Source of the DNA: Burkholderia sp. 9120
GTDB taxonomy: Bacteria; Pseudomonadota; Gammaproteobacteria; Burkholderiales; Burkholderiaceae
NCBI RefSeq assembly: GCF_000745015.1
Contig: NZ_JQNA01000002.1
Location: 4,774,001-4,838,000 of the forward strand
Reading direction: 5' to 3'
DNA: 64,000 bases
The position numbers were made by a program, and so were the translations under genes. Positions 44,974-53,225 of the stretch are shown piece by piece; the first letter of the stretch is position 1; each line of letters starts with the position of its first letter. Below the pieces are notes generated by a model. That model was not told the DNA's origin, ran no database searches, and saw nothing but the letters and a program-made list of their open reading frames with translations.

Positions 44974-46344
44974 TCAGCCTGCCTTGGGCAGGTCGGCCAC
45001 GAGCCGGATCGAGGTGGTCAGTTCTTCGAGCTGGAAATGCGGCTTCAGGAACATGGTTGCCTTGTACGAGCCGGGCGCGCCCGGCACTTCGGTCACCACG
45101 ATGCTCGCCGAGCGCAGCGGATAGCTGGCCTTGATTTCCTGGGTCGCGTTGTCGTCGAGCAGCACGTATTGCGCGATCCAGGTGTTCAGATACGCTTCGA
45201 GCGTCGCGCGATTCTGGAAACCGCCCACCTTTTTTCGCACCAGCACCTTCACGTAATGCGCGAAGCGCGACGCCGCCAGCATGTACGGCAAACGCGCGGA
45301 CAGTTGCGCATTCGCGTTGGCTTCGTCGGACAGGTACGTGATCGGCTGGTTGACCGTCTGGCCGCCAAAGAACACCGCGTTCGACGAACCCTTGCTATGG
45401 CACAGCGCGATAAAACCGAGGTCGCTCAATTCTTTCTCGCGACGGTCGGTGATCGCGACTTCGGTCGGGCAGAACAGCACCTGCGAACCGCGATCGGTGC
45501 GGTACTGGTAGAGCGGCAAACCGTCGACCAGACCGCCACCCTCTTCGCCGCGAATCGCCGCGGTCCACTGATACAGCGCGAACGCGTTGGTGATGCGCTG
45601 CGCCAGCGCGTAGGCCGCGTTGCCCCACAGGAACTTGCTGTCCGAGTCGATATCGGCGAACTTCACGCCGTTCTGATCGGCGTTCACGTTGGTCGGATCG
45701 GTGCTCGGGCGCTGGCCGTCGCTGGAGATGTCTTCGATGTAATTGAAGCCGACCGGCGCGACGGTGTAGTCGTACGGCAGGCGCAACAACAGACGCGGCA
45801 GCACCAGCGTGGCGTAGCGCGAATCTTCGGTCTGACGGAATGCGTTGAACGAAATCCAGTCGTTGCCTTCGAAGATTTTCGCGAGGTCGCGCGGCTTGCC
45901 GAGTTGCGAATAGTCGTCGAGGCCGAACATCGAAGGCTGCGCGCCGGCGATCAGCGGCGCGTGCGCCGCGGCGGCCACCTGCGTGACCTTGCTGAGGAAC
46001 TCGATGTCGAGGAAGGTCTTGCCGATCGGGTAGTCCATGATCAGCACGCTGAACGGATTGCCGCCCAGGGTGCCGTATTCCGCTTCGTACGTGAGCTTGA
46101 ACATCAGGCTCTGATCGAACTCGACGGCAGTCTCCAGATCGTTCGACAGTTCGTCGCGGCGCGTGTTGAAGACCTTCAGCTTCAGCATCGTGCCGGTCTC
46201 GGTGTTCGCCACCAGGTTCGCGATGCTGCGCCAAGTCGCTTCGAGCGTCTGGAACGAATCCGAGTGCAGGATCGCGTCGATGTTCGCGCTAAGCTTGCCG
46301 TCGATATCGACGACGGCGGCGTCGATCCACTGCGCCGCGTGCAT
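44974..46344 (-). CDS. tssC: Type VI sheath large subunit TssC (VipB); N-terminus uncertain
   Basis: A TssC of 456 residues from the ATG at 46344 ([18 protein letters not shown]). Core motifs are ILHSDSFQTLEATWRSIANLV, the WISFNAFRQTEDSRY segment, RLPYDYTVAPVGFNYIED, FLWGNAAYALAQRI and PTEVAITDRREKELSDLGFIALCHSKG. The ATG overlaps the tssB stop (TGATG). The same frame stays open at least 130 bp further upstream through [30 protein letters not shown] text with strongly GC3-biased codons. The native protein may therefore begin further upstream, or be fused to TssB through a frameshift at the C7 run. It forms the contractile sheath with TssB. Confidence 0.9.
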   Translation of the reverse strand: MHAAQWIDAAVVDIDGKLSANIDAILHSDSFQTLEATWRSIANLVANTETGTMLKLKVFNTRRDELSNDLETAVEFDQSLMFKLTYEAEYGTLGGNPFSVLIMDYPIGKTFLDIEFLSKVTQVAAAAHAPLIAGAQPSMFGLDDYSQLGKPRDLAKIFEGNDWISFNAFRQTEDSRYATLVLPRLLLRLPYDYTVAPVGFNYIEDISSDGQRPSTDPTNVNADQNGVKFADIDSDSKFLWGNAAYALAQRITNAFALYQWTAAIRGEEGGGLVDGLPLYQYRTDRGSQVLFCPTEVAITDRREKELSDLGFIALCHSKGSSNAVFFGGQTVNQPITYLSDEANANAQLSARLPYMLAASRFAHYVKVLVRKKVGGFQNRATLEAYLNTWIAQYVLLDDNATQEIKASYPLRSASIVVTEVPGAPGSYKATMFLKPHFQLEELTTSIRLVADLPKAG

Positions 46345-47774
46345 CACCGGGGCGGGTTGCGGTTGCGGTTGCGTTTGGCTTTGCTGTTGCGCCGGCGGGG
46401 CGTCGACTGCGCTGAGCACCACGTCGTTGAAGTAGCCGAGCAAGGCGAGTGCGTCGCCCCAGTCGGGCGGGGTTTCGGCGGGGGGGCGGTGCCGGTGGTG
46501 CCGGTGGTTCCGGTGGTTCCGGTGGTTCCGGTGGTTCCGGTGGTTCCGGTGGTGCCGGTGGTGCCGGTGGTTCCGGTGGTGCCGGTGGTGCCGGTGGTTC
46601 CGGTGGTGCCGGTGGTGCCGGTGGTTCCGGTGGTGCCGGTGGTGCCGGTGGTTCCGGTGGTGCCGGTGGTGCCGGTGGTTCCGGTGGTGCCGGTGGTGCC
46701 GGTGGTTCCGGTGGTGCCGGTGGCTTGCGTGTTGGCGCCTTGGCCGTTGTCCGCGCCGCCTTGTGCGTTGTCACCGCCCTGGCCGCCCGCTTCGCCACCT
46801 TGCGTACCGGTGGTTTGCGTGGCGCCTTGTGTGTTGTTGCCGCCTTGCGTGCCGCCGCTGTTGCTGGTCGGAGCAGGCGGTTGCGTCGTCACCAGATGGC
46901 CGAGCAATTGCGACAGCACGTTGTCCGGTGTCAACTGGGTAGGCGGCAAGAGCGGCTTGGCGGCCGGCGTTACGCCGAGCGTGCGCCATGCGTCGGACGG
47001 CGATGCCTGGGCCGTCCCGGTTGTCCCGGTTGTCCCGGTTGTCCCGGTTGTCCCGGTTGTCCCGGTTGTGCCGGTTGTGCCGGTTGTGCCGGTTGTGCCG
47101 GTTGTGCCGGTTGTGCCGGTTGTGCCGGTTGTGCCGGTTGTGCCGGTTGTGCCGGTTGTGCCGGTTGTGCCGGTTGTGCCATTGGCGCCGTTCGCACCAT
47201 TAGCACCGCTTGAGCTATTCGCACCGCTGGCACCCGCCGTTTGCGCCGACTTGTACTTATCCGCGATCGCCTTGCGCAACGGCACCTGATCCGGCGCACA
47301 AGTCCGATCGAGCGCTGCGGCCAGCGCGTCGTCGATCTCGGCGCGCGCCTGCAGCATCCGCACATTGGCGCGCGCCGCATTCCGCGCGGCCAGCCGGCCC
47401 ACTTTTTTAACCACCGAAATCGGCTTGAAGTCGTCGAGCGTCTCGAACGTCAGCTTGGTCGGATCGTGCTCGACGTCCCCGCCGGGCGTCGTCGGCGGCA
47501 ACGCCACCTTCGACAGATCGACCATCGCGCCGGCCGCTTTCATGATGTCGAAAATGTTGTCGCGATCGATCTCGATGAACTCGCGCTGCTTGTACGGTAT
47601 CGGCAGATCCGCACTGCCCGCATCGCCGGAAAGATTCGCGAAGATGCCGACGATGAACGGCAATTGCGTCGCCCGTTGCGCGCCGCCGGTCTCCACCTCG
47701 TAGGTGATCTTGACGCGCGGTGGTCGCACGCGCGTCAGCTTTTGCTGGACGTTGTCGTCCTCTATAAACCCCAT
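46344..47774 (-). CDS. tssB: Type VI sheath small subunit TssB (VipA) with Gly-Thr-Thr repeat extension
   Basis: 476 residues as read. Residues 1-165 are a normal TssB ([63 protein letters not shown]). Residues about 195-252 are 18 Gly-Thr-Thr triplets flanked by GAN units. A helical segment follows ([36 protein letters not shown]), then a Gly/Asn/Gln-rich stretch and 25 more Gly-Thr-Thr triplets. The last about 45 residues after the C7 run are Arg/Ser/Thr-rich and do not look like native protein, because the coding frame appears to switch to tssC there. The ATG at 47774 is chosen over an upstream alternative as it starts the family. Confidence 0.9.
   Translation of the reverse strand: MGFIEDDNVQQKLTRVRPPRVKITYEVETGGAQRATQLPFIVGIFANLSGDAGSADLPIPYKQREFIEIDRDNIFDIMKAAGAMVDLSKVALPPTTPGGDVEHDPTKLTFETLDDFKPISVVKKVGRLAARNAARANVRMLQARAEIDDALAAALDRTCAPDQVPLRKAIADKYKSAQTAGASGANSSSGANGANGANGTTGTTGTTGTTGTTGTTGTTGTTGTTGTTGTTGTTGTTGTTGTTGTTGTTGTTGTAQASPSDAWRTLGVTPAAKPLLPPTQLTPDNVLSQLLGHLVTTQPPAPTSNSGGTQGGNNTQGATQTTGTQGGEAGGQGGDNAQGGADNGQGANTQATGTTGTTGTTGTTGTTGTTGTTGTTGTTGTTGTTGTTGTTGTTGTTGTTGTTGTTGTTGTTGTTGTTGTTGTTGTTGTAPPPKPRPTGATHSPCSATSTTWCSAQSTPRRRNSKAKRNRNRNPPR
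46480..46486 (-). other. C7 homopolymer at the apparent frame switch between tssB and tssC
   Basis: Seven C on the coding strand, read ACC GCC CCC CCG in the tssB frame. One extra C, or a -1 ribosomal slip on C CCC CCG, would carry the tssB frame into the upstream extension of tssC. This could be programmed slippage, phase-variable length or a base-calling error. Confidence 0.6.
46494..46718 (-). repeat. 25 x 9-bp repeat coding Gly-Thr-Thr (block 2)
   Basis: Uninterrupted GGTGGTGCC / GGTGGTTCC units on the plus strand, each giving GGN ACC ACC on the coding strand. After the first six units a 27-bp higher-order period (one TCC unit, two GCC units) is visible. Variants are confined to the Gly third position, so the protein repeat is perfect. 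Confidence 0.95.
47019..47180 (-). repeat. 18 x 9-bp repeat coding Gly-Thr-Thr (block 1)
   Basis: GGTTGTCCC units followed by GGTTGTGCC units on the plus strand, giving GGN ACA ACC on the coding strand. Block 1 uses ACA-ACC and block 2 uses ACC-ACC, so the two tracts expanded independently. Confidence 0.95.
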
Positions 47775-47857
47775 GTGCTCGCCTCGCTTCAATCGGTTAA
47801 GAAAGAGAAGGCGAACCAGACCCAGCCTGATCGGATGCTTCTCTCGTCCATTCTTCA

Positions 47858-47873
47858 TACAAGCTTTGTGCCA
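47858..47873 (-). promoter_or_regulatory. Putative sigma-54 promoter of the T6SS operon
   Basis: On the minus strand the sequence reads TGGCAC-AAAGC-TTGTA, matching the sigma-54 consensus TGGCAC-N5-TTGCA at all but one position, with correct -24/-12 spacing. It lies 84 bp upstream of the tssB start codon and points at it. A sigma-54 activator gene is encoded about 0.7 kb upstream. The rest of 47775-48294 holds no convincing gene. Confidence 0.7.
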
Positions 47874-48294
47874 GCTTGCGGATGATATGACGCGAGCCTT
47901 GCTGCGTGGGGCTCACGGCCACGTGAGGCGGCCGCCGACCGCGTCGCGCGATGAGTACGAATTCACCCACAACGATGGCAAGCACGAGTGCGAAAAAACC
48001 CGCTTCGGCACCGTGACGCCTGATCGATCCGGCGGGTTTTCGACCTACAACGTGGTGGGATAAATTCACCTCGCTGTGGGTCGAATCGAACCCTGCGGCA
48101 ATCGCGAACAGGCGAGCGTCGAGAACGGACGAGCGTGCTCCCCGCGCTAGCGCTCGATCAGCAAAGTGGAGTCGATGTAATGACCGAACGAACGCTGAAG
48201 CATTGCTTCGCGTCGAGGGGAAATCGGAAGAAGAAGATGACGAAGTGGGCGACCGTGGCCGCTCCAAACGCGTAGTGATAGCGCCAGGCTCAGC

Positions 48295-48540
48295 TCAACC
48301 CAACGCGCCTGAATCGCGCTGTGCGCGCCACAACAGGCGGTTGCCGATCGGCACGCACGCCACCAGCCCTTGCTCGAACAGCAACTCGAGCGCGGCCTGC
48401 GTGATATCGGGCGAATTCGCCGCGGCGTCCGTGCCGATCCAGACGAAGTGCACGCCTTCGACAGTATCGGCCGCTGCCGGATGATCGAGCAGATAGCGAA
48501 GGATTTGCAGCGCGGCGATTCGCGTCAGATCTCCGATCAC
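48295..48540 (-). CDS. Small hypothetical protein between the sigma-54 activator and tssB
   Basis: An 81-residue protein from a GTG at 48538-48540. The sequence is Leu/Ala-rich and reads as helix-strand (LTRIAALQILRYLLDHPAAADTVEGVHFVWIGTD...SPDITQAALELLFEQGLVACVPIGNRLLWRA), with a shape like a small winged helix. It has good codon bias. It lies 49 bp downstream of the sigma-54 activator on the same strand, so the two are probably cotranscribed. The ribosome site is weak. A regulatory accessory role is possible; I know no family match. Confidence 0.55.
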   Translation of the reverse strand: MIGDLTRIAALQILRYLLDHPAAADTVEGVHFVWIGTDAAANSPDITQAALELLFEQGLVACVPIGNRLLWRAQRDSGALG

Positions 48541-48589
48541 GATGCGATCCGTCGATCACTGCGCCGACAGCGCCGGATGGGCCTGTCCG

Positions 48590-49591
48590 TCAATTCGAGC
48601 GGTCACGGGCCAGGCCGTGTTTGCGAACCAGCTTACCGAACGCGCTGCGCTCCTCGCCGGCGAGCCGCGCCGCGAGCGACAGATTGCCGTTCGACTCCTC
48701 CAGCAGGCGGCGCAGATAGTTGACCTCGAAGCTGGCAATCGCCGCGGCCTTTTCTGTCTTGAACCCGCGCGGCACGTCGGCGCCACCGTCGGCCGAACTC
48801 GCCAAAGCCGCAATCGCAGCCGCTGCCGCTGCTGACGCCGTTGCCGGGCCGAGCGACACGAGATGACTGTCGGCGAGCAGAAACGCGCGATGGACCGCGT
48901 TCTCCAGTTCGCGAACATTGCCCGGCCACGAATGCGCGTGAAGATACGCCAGCGACTCGGCGTCGAAGCGCATTTCCTGCCGCGAATAGCGGCTGCGCAA
49001 GCGGTCGAGAAAGACTTGCGCGAGTTCGACCATGTCGTCCCCGCGTTCGCGCAGCGGCGGAATGCGCAGCGTGACGACGTCGAGCCGGTACAGCAGATCG
49101 CGCCGGAATTGACGCGCCTCGACCAGTTCGGCGAGGTTCGCATTGGTCGCGACGATGATGCGGACGTTCGCCTGGCGGATGCGCGTTCCACCCACGCGGC
49201 GATACGTGCCGTCCTGCAGAAAGCGCAGCAGCGACGCCTGCGCCTTGAGCCCGAGCGCGTCGATTTCGTCGAGGAACAGCGTGCCGCCGTCGGCCTCGCC
49301 GATCAGTCCCGAACTGTCGAGTTTCGCGTCGGTGAATGCACCGCGTTCATGGCCGAACAATTCGCTTTCCACCAGCATTTCCGGCAACGCGCCGCAATTG
49401 ACCGGCACAAAGGCGCGTTGCTTTCGCTCGCCGAGATAATGAATCGCCCGCACGGCCATTTCCTTGCCGGTGCCGGTCTCGCCGAGCACCGTGACCGGCA
49501 CTTCCACGCTGGCGATCTTTTCGATTTGCCGTCTCATCGCATGCATTGCCGCGGACGAGCCTAGCAGATTGAGACGAACGAACGGATCCAT
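48590..49591 (-). CDS. Sigma-54-dependent transcriptional activator (orphan, no receiver domain)
   Basis: A 333-residue enhancer-binding protein that begins almost directly with the AAA+ domain. Walker A is GETGTGKE (37-44). The sigma-54 contact loop is GAFTDA (84-89; consensus GAFTGA). Walker B is GTLFLDEID (103-111). The arginine-finger region is FRRDLLYRLDV, and SWPGNVRELENAV follows. The C-terminal Fis-type helix-turn-helix is in NLSLAARLAGEERSAFGKLVRKHGL. It lacks any N-terminal sensory domain, so it may be controlled by partner proteins or level. The ATG at 49591 is taken; a GTG two codons upstream is possible. It probably drives the tssB promoter. Confidence 0.92.
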   Translation of the reverse strand: MDPFVRLNLLGSSAAMHAMRRQIEKIASVEVPVTVLGETGTGKEMAVRAIHYLGERKQRAFVPVNCGALPEMLVESELFGHERGAFTDAKLDSSGLIGEADGGTLFLDEIDALGLKAQASLLRFLQDGTYRRVGGTRIRQANVRIIVATNANLAELVEARQFRRDLLYRLDVVTLRIPPLRERGDDMVELAQVFLDRLRSRYSRQEMRFDAESLAYLHAHSWPGNVRELENAVHRAFLLADSHLVSLGPATASAAAAAAIAALASSADGGADVPRGFKTEKAAAIASFEVNYLRRLLEESNGNLSLAARLAGEERSAFGKLVRKHGLARDRSN

Positions 49592-50461
49592 GCGCACCCC
49601 GGAAGCTGGTCTATAAATTTGGCCGTCCGCGAGCGCCTCGCGGACGACTTCTTTTCTTGTAGAGCAACGCGGCGAGGCCGCAATTTCTTATATAGCGTAT
49701 AGCTGAATCGGATGTCGGGAGGCGGATTAGCGCACGCATTTCGCATATCCTCGATATGCGCTCTAAAGCATAACGGCTTTCAATTAACTTTAAAGAAATT
49801 GTGCTAATTGCATAACCGATATGTGCCATCCCTGCACCGGTGAATCGCAGCATAACGAATCGCGACGCGCGTAGCCAGAAGAAAAAACCACGAGCGATTA
49901 CGGTCGGTTAACGGAGTGTGGCCAGGCTGCGGTGCAGTACGAGCGTTGCCTATGCGCTAGTGGATGGAATTTCGGTGGCTACCAAAATTTAATTAACCGG
50001 AGATGACAGTCTGCTACTTCATGTGCGGAGTCGTCAGGATGCGACCAATTCCGGCCACACTATATTTCGCCGTCCCGAACATTTCTCTTTCGTTGACACA
50101 TAACGTTAAGTAGATCGACATGGGCGATCTCCCCCTGAAAACTTCGGCGCACCAGACTCGATAAACGGTGGACTAGATGCCCAATTTTTTCAGCGAGCCG
50201 CAAGAGCCATGCAGTCCGCTTTGACGAAAAAGCATGTGTGCGGCAGCACTTCGCGCCCATTGTCGATTGCAGGCGCGGGCAGTTCATCGGGGACCCGGAT
50301 TGGCCATCCGGCAATCACAGGATTGCGCAAAAACCTGTATGGATGTACAGTGCCTCCCGATGGATGTCCGAACCTGCCCACGAACCGTGGTGCGGGATCT
50401 CGCGAGCCACGCCGCGTAGTCGTGACGCTCCGCAAACGTGGGGCAAGCCCAAGGAGAAAAC
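49592..50461. other. AT-rich divergent intergenic region
   Basis: This 870-bp stretch is markedly more AT-rich than its neighbours (especially 49660-50110) and has no credible gene. It should hold the promoters of the leftward sigma-54 activator and the rightward small exported protein. AT-rich DNA of this kind is a natural target for H-NS-type silencing; an H-NS-like protein is encoded at 54317. Confidence 0.5.
49624..49646. promoter_or_regulatory. Perfect 10-bp inverted repeat in the activator leader
   Basis: CGTCCGCGAG and CTCGCGGACG flank a 3-base centre, 33 bp before the sigma-54 activator start codon. It could be a leader hairpin that affects translation, an operator for auto-control, or a terminator on the plus strand, where a T-rich stretch follows. 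Confidence 0.4.
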
Positions 50462-50812
50462 ATGTTTCGATTTGCGATCCGAGGTGCTGTGCTGCTGGCG
50501 TTCGCTTCGACAGCGGTAGCCGGCGAGCACTACATCGAGATCTGGAACCCGCCGGAAGCGCGGCTCCCGCAGCCATCCGTTAGCGGCAAGGGTATGGCGG
50601 GCAAGACGCCGCTCATTCCCCACCATGCATCGAGAGCAACGCCGCGTCGGGTTGCGGATCCGGTTACGAGATCCGCTCCGGGCAAACGCGTGGCGGACAC
50701 CTTTAAAAAGCCCATATCACCACGCCCCACCGACATCCCTCGCATCATGACGCCTGAAGGCAATGTGCTTCGTGTGAACTACACCGGTTCGCCGGTCCTG
50801 GTGCTGCGCTGA
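50462..50812 (+). CDS. Small exported hypothetical protein
   Basis: A 116-residue protein with a clear signal peptide (MFRFAIRGAVLLAFASTAVAG, cleavage after AVA). The basic, Pro-rich mature part includes KRVADTFKKPISPRPTDIPRIM and ends with NVLRVNYTGSPVLVLR. It has an AAGGAG site 5 bases before the ATG. No family is recognised. It stands alone on its strand between an AT-rich region and a convergent membrane-protein gene. Confidence 0.7.
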   Translation: MFRFAIRGAVLLAFASTAVAGEHYIEIWNPPEARLPQPSVSGKGMAGKTPLIPHHASRATPRRVADPVTRSAPGKRVADTFKKPISPRPTDIPRIMTPEGNVLRVNYTGSPVLVLR

Positions 50813-50877
50813 TCGAAACGTCCCTCGCGGCAAGTATCGAAGCTGTGCTCGTCATATGAGTCGCGTTTGAGTCACGT

Positions 50878-51387
50878 TTATCCCCGCGACTTCACCGGCT
50901 TTTCCATGCATGCATCGACGTCGATACTTTCCTGATCGTCACCCTGCGCCCGGCTCGCCAGCCGCAAATAAGCGGCCGCGAGTCGTCGAAGCTCGTCTTC
51001 GGATGCGTCTTCAATGCCGATCAATTGATCGTTCGCCGCGCGATGCGACGCGAGCAGTTCATTCAGCTTCAGATGCACCGCCACGCTGTCCTTGTTCTGA
51101 CTTTGCTGGATCAGAAAGACCATCAAAAAGGTAATGATGGTCGTGCCGGTATTGATCACCAGTTGCCAGCCGTCGGAAAAGTGGAATAGCGGACCCGTCA
51201 CGCCCCAGACGATCACCGTGATTGCCGCGACGCCGAATGCAACCGGTGAGCCGGCCAGCCGCGTGACCGAACTGGCGAAGGTATCGAAAGCGCGCGTGAT
51301 GGGGTGGCGTGCCGCGTACGCTGGGCTCGCTGTGTCCGGGACGGTGCTCAGGCTGTCTGCGTAAGAGCCCGGTTTTGCTGCTCGCAT
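50878..51387 (-). CDS. Low-affinity iron permease-like membrane protein
   Basis: A 169-residue protein with two predicted membrane helices (SPVAFGVAAITVIVWGVTGPLF and WQLVINTGTTIITFLMVFLIQ) followed by QSQNKDSVAVHLKLNELLASHRAANDQLIGIEDASEDEL. This is the diagnostic stretch of the bacterial low-affinity iron permease-like family. The ATG at 51387 has GGAGG upstream. Metal transport is assumed from the family name only; the biochemical role of the short bacterial members is not well established. Confidence 0.85.
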   Translation of the reverse strand: MRAAKPGSYADSLSTVPDTASPAYAARHPITRAFDTFASSVTRLAGSPVAFGVAAITVIVWGVTGPLFHFSDGWQLVINTGTTIITFLMVFLIQQSQNKDSVAVHLKLNELLASHRAANDQLIGIEDASEDELRRLAAAYLRLASRAQGDDQESIDVDACMEKPVKSRG

Positions 51388-51509
51388 GGCTGCCTCCAAC
51401 GGTTGTGATCCACATCCGCTGGGTAGCATTTTGCGTGCCGTGTGGCTGTGGCATGTGTTGGAGGATCATGCCGCCATGAAGCATGCGGTTACGCACGGCG
51501 TCGACGCTG

Positions 51510-52856
51510 TTAGTCAGTACAGGCGGGACACGCTACCGTTGTCGCTGTGGGCTCGCTGACCGGCTTGCCTGTCGGCTTATTGGCCACCTTGTTGGCGACC
51601 TTGCTGGCCGAATGAGTTACCGCCTCAGCCACCCCAGCCGCAACCGTCGCACCCTGCTCCCCCCGCCCGAAACTCAGCAACACACCGAGCCCCAGCAAGG
51701 CGAGCGCGCTACCAAGCAGAAGATCGGCCGAAATCCCGACGTGATCGACCACCATCCCGCCCACCAGCGAGCCGAGTGCGATCGCCACCTGAATGATGCT
51801 GACGAACAAAGCCGACCCGGCTTCCGGCGAATCCGGCGTGGCGCGCTGAATCCAGATACTGAAACACAACGGCAATGCGCCGAACGAAACGCCCCACGCG
51901 AGCACGAGCGCCGTTACGCCAATCGACGAATGCTGCAACAGCGGCAACGATACCAACGCGACCATCAGCAGCGACACCATCACACCCAGCGAGATCTTCA
52001 GATTGCGCGTGACCGTGGACGACACCGCGAAGTTGGAGACGAACCCGATAATGCCGAAACCGAGCAGCAGCCAGGTAATCGTGGACATGTTCAGATTCGC
52101 ATTGCGCAACAGGAATGGCGTGATGTACGTGTACGACGAGAAATGCGCGCCGAACACCAGCGCCACCATCAGCATGCTTTTACGCGGATGCGAACGGCGC
52201 AGCAACGTCACGAGATCGTGCAGGCGCAATGCCGCATTCGACGGCAACGACGGCACGAAGAAGAACTGCGCGACGAGCGCCACCGCAACCAGCACCCCGG
52301 TCGCCATGAACGAAGCACGCCACGATGCGAAACTCGCGATGAACGTGCCGAGCGGCACGCCGATCACCGTTGCGCACGTTACGCCAGTCAATATCGTCGC
52401 CATGGCGCGCGCGGAATCTTTCGGCCGCACGAGGCGGCCTGACGCCGCCGTAGCCAGCGTCCAGAAACCGCCCAACGCGGCGCCGAGCAACGCACGGCCC
52501 ACCAGCATGAAAAGGAAATCCGGCGCAAAGGCGGAGATCAGATTCGACGCCAGCAGCAACGCGGTGAGCAGCAGAAAAACGCGCCGCCGATCCATGCGCC
52601 CCGCCACCAGCATCAGACCCGGCGCCGAAATCGCCGCGATCACGCCGGGCACGGTGACCATCAACCCGGCAGTGCCCGGCGAGACGCCCAGATCCGCCGC
52701 GACGCGCGGCAACAATCCGACCGGCAAAAATTCGGTGGTCACGAAGGCAAAAGCGCCGATTGCAACGGCGCCGACCGCGAGCCACGAACGCACGGACGAC
52801 GATGCACCATCGTCCGTCGAGGCGTGGCTCGACGGCAGATTATCTTCCATCAACAT
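51510..52856 (-). CDS. MFS transporter, DHA1-type efflux permease
   Basis: A 448-residue transporter with 12 hydrophobic segments. AFAFVTTEFLPVGLLPRVAADLGVSPGTAGLMVTVPGVIAAISAP is the typical first half of the arabinose / drug efflux (AraJ, SotB, YdhP-like) group, with GRMDRRRVFLLL as the loop 2-3 motif A. The C-terminal 45 residues are a polar, Lys/Thr-rich extension with two Cys, beyond the usual family end. Export of sugars or drugs is likely; substrate unknown. It has its own transcript, with an intrinsic terminator for the opposite neighbour upstream. Confidence 0.88.
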   Translation of the reverse strand: MLMEDNLPSSHASTDDGASSSVRSWLAVGAVAIGAFAFVTTEFLPVGLLPRVAADLGVSPGTAGLMVTVPGVIAAISAPGLMLVAGRMDRRRVFLLLTALLLASNLISAFAPDFLFMLVGRALLGAALGGFWTLATAASGRLVRPKDSARAMATILTGVTCATVIGVPLGTFIASFASWRASFMATGVLVAVALVAQFFFVPSLPSNAALRLHDLVTLLRRSHPRKSMLMVALVFGAHFSSYTYITPFLLRNANLNMSTITWLLLGFGIIGFVSNFAVSSTVTRNLKISLGVMVSLLMVALVSLPLLQHSSIGVTALVLAWGVSFGALPLCFSIWIQRATPDSPEAGSALFVSIIQVAIALGSLVGGMVVDHVGISADLLLGSALALLGLGVLLSFGRGEQGATVAAGVAEAVTHSASKVANKVANKPTGKPVSEPTATTVACPACTD

Positions 52857-53225
52857 AGTATTGTTTGCGGGTTACTTAACAACGAGTGGGATTGGAGCGG
52901 CAGTGCCGGGCTAATCGAGTCGCGGACTGCCCACCCTGAATAAAAAAGCAGGTCCTGTGGACCTGCCAGAGATTGCGTCACCGGAACTCAGTGAGTGAAA
53001 ACCAGTATGCGCACACCATAACATCGTATTAAACCGCTCGCTGACCGCCCCGAAAAATCGCAGTCGCGCGTGGGGTTATTGATGCGGTCCTGGCGCGTGG
53101 GCATAGCGCTTGCGCAAGCGCACGCGAGCGCTGCTTCTTAACGATGTCATCGGGGGATTTGCATGAAAGCGGTGCGAAGTTGCGATGTCTGTCACGCGCA
53201 CCGCACCTTCGCCCGCCGGCCCTTT
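52857..53225. other. Intergenic region upstream of the DHA1 exporter
   Basis: These 369 bp hold the minus-strand terminator at 52948-52966 and presumably the exporter promoter. I see no gene. Confidence 0.5.
52942..52966 (-). terminator. Intrinsic terminator, minus strand
   Basis: GCAGGTCC / GGACCTGC, an 8-bp stem with a 3-base loop, is followed on the minus strand by TTTTTT. It ends transcripts coming from the small exported-protein gene at 53226-53531 before they reach the MFS gene. Confidence 0.75.

Noticed and set aside
46494..47180. Direct repeats as a possible CRISPR array
   Set aside because: The units are 9 bp, contiguous and without spacers, and they code for Gly-Thr-Thr inside tssB.
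45037..47289. A 750-residue plus-strand frame running through the repeat blocks and tssC
   Set aside because: It is antisense to tssB and tssC, is made of repeated Val-Pro-Val triplets that simply reflect the 9-bp repeats being open in every frame, and has no ribosome site.
47797..48267. A 156-residue minus-strand frame just upstream of tssB
   Set aside because: It spans the sigma-54 promoter element, has poor codon bias, and lacks a ribosome site or recognisable domain, apart from one hydrophobic stretch.
49831..49850. TGGCAC motif (minus strand) upstream of the sigma-54 activator as a second sigma-54 promoter
   Set aside because: The -12 element does not match at the required spacing (TT where GC is needed).
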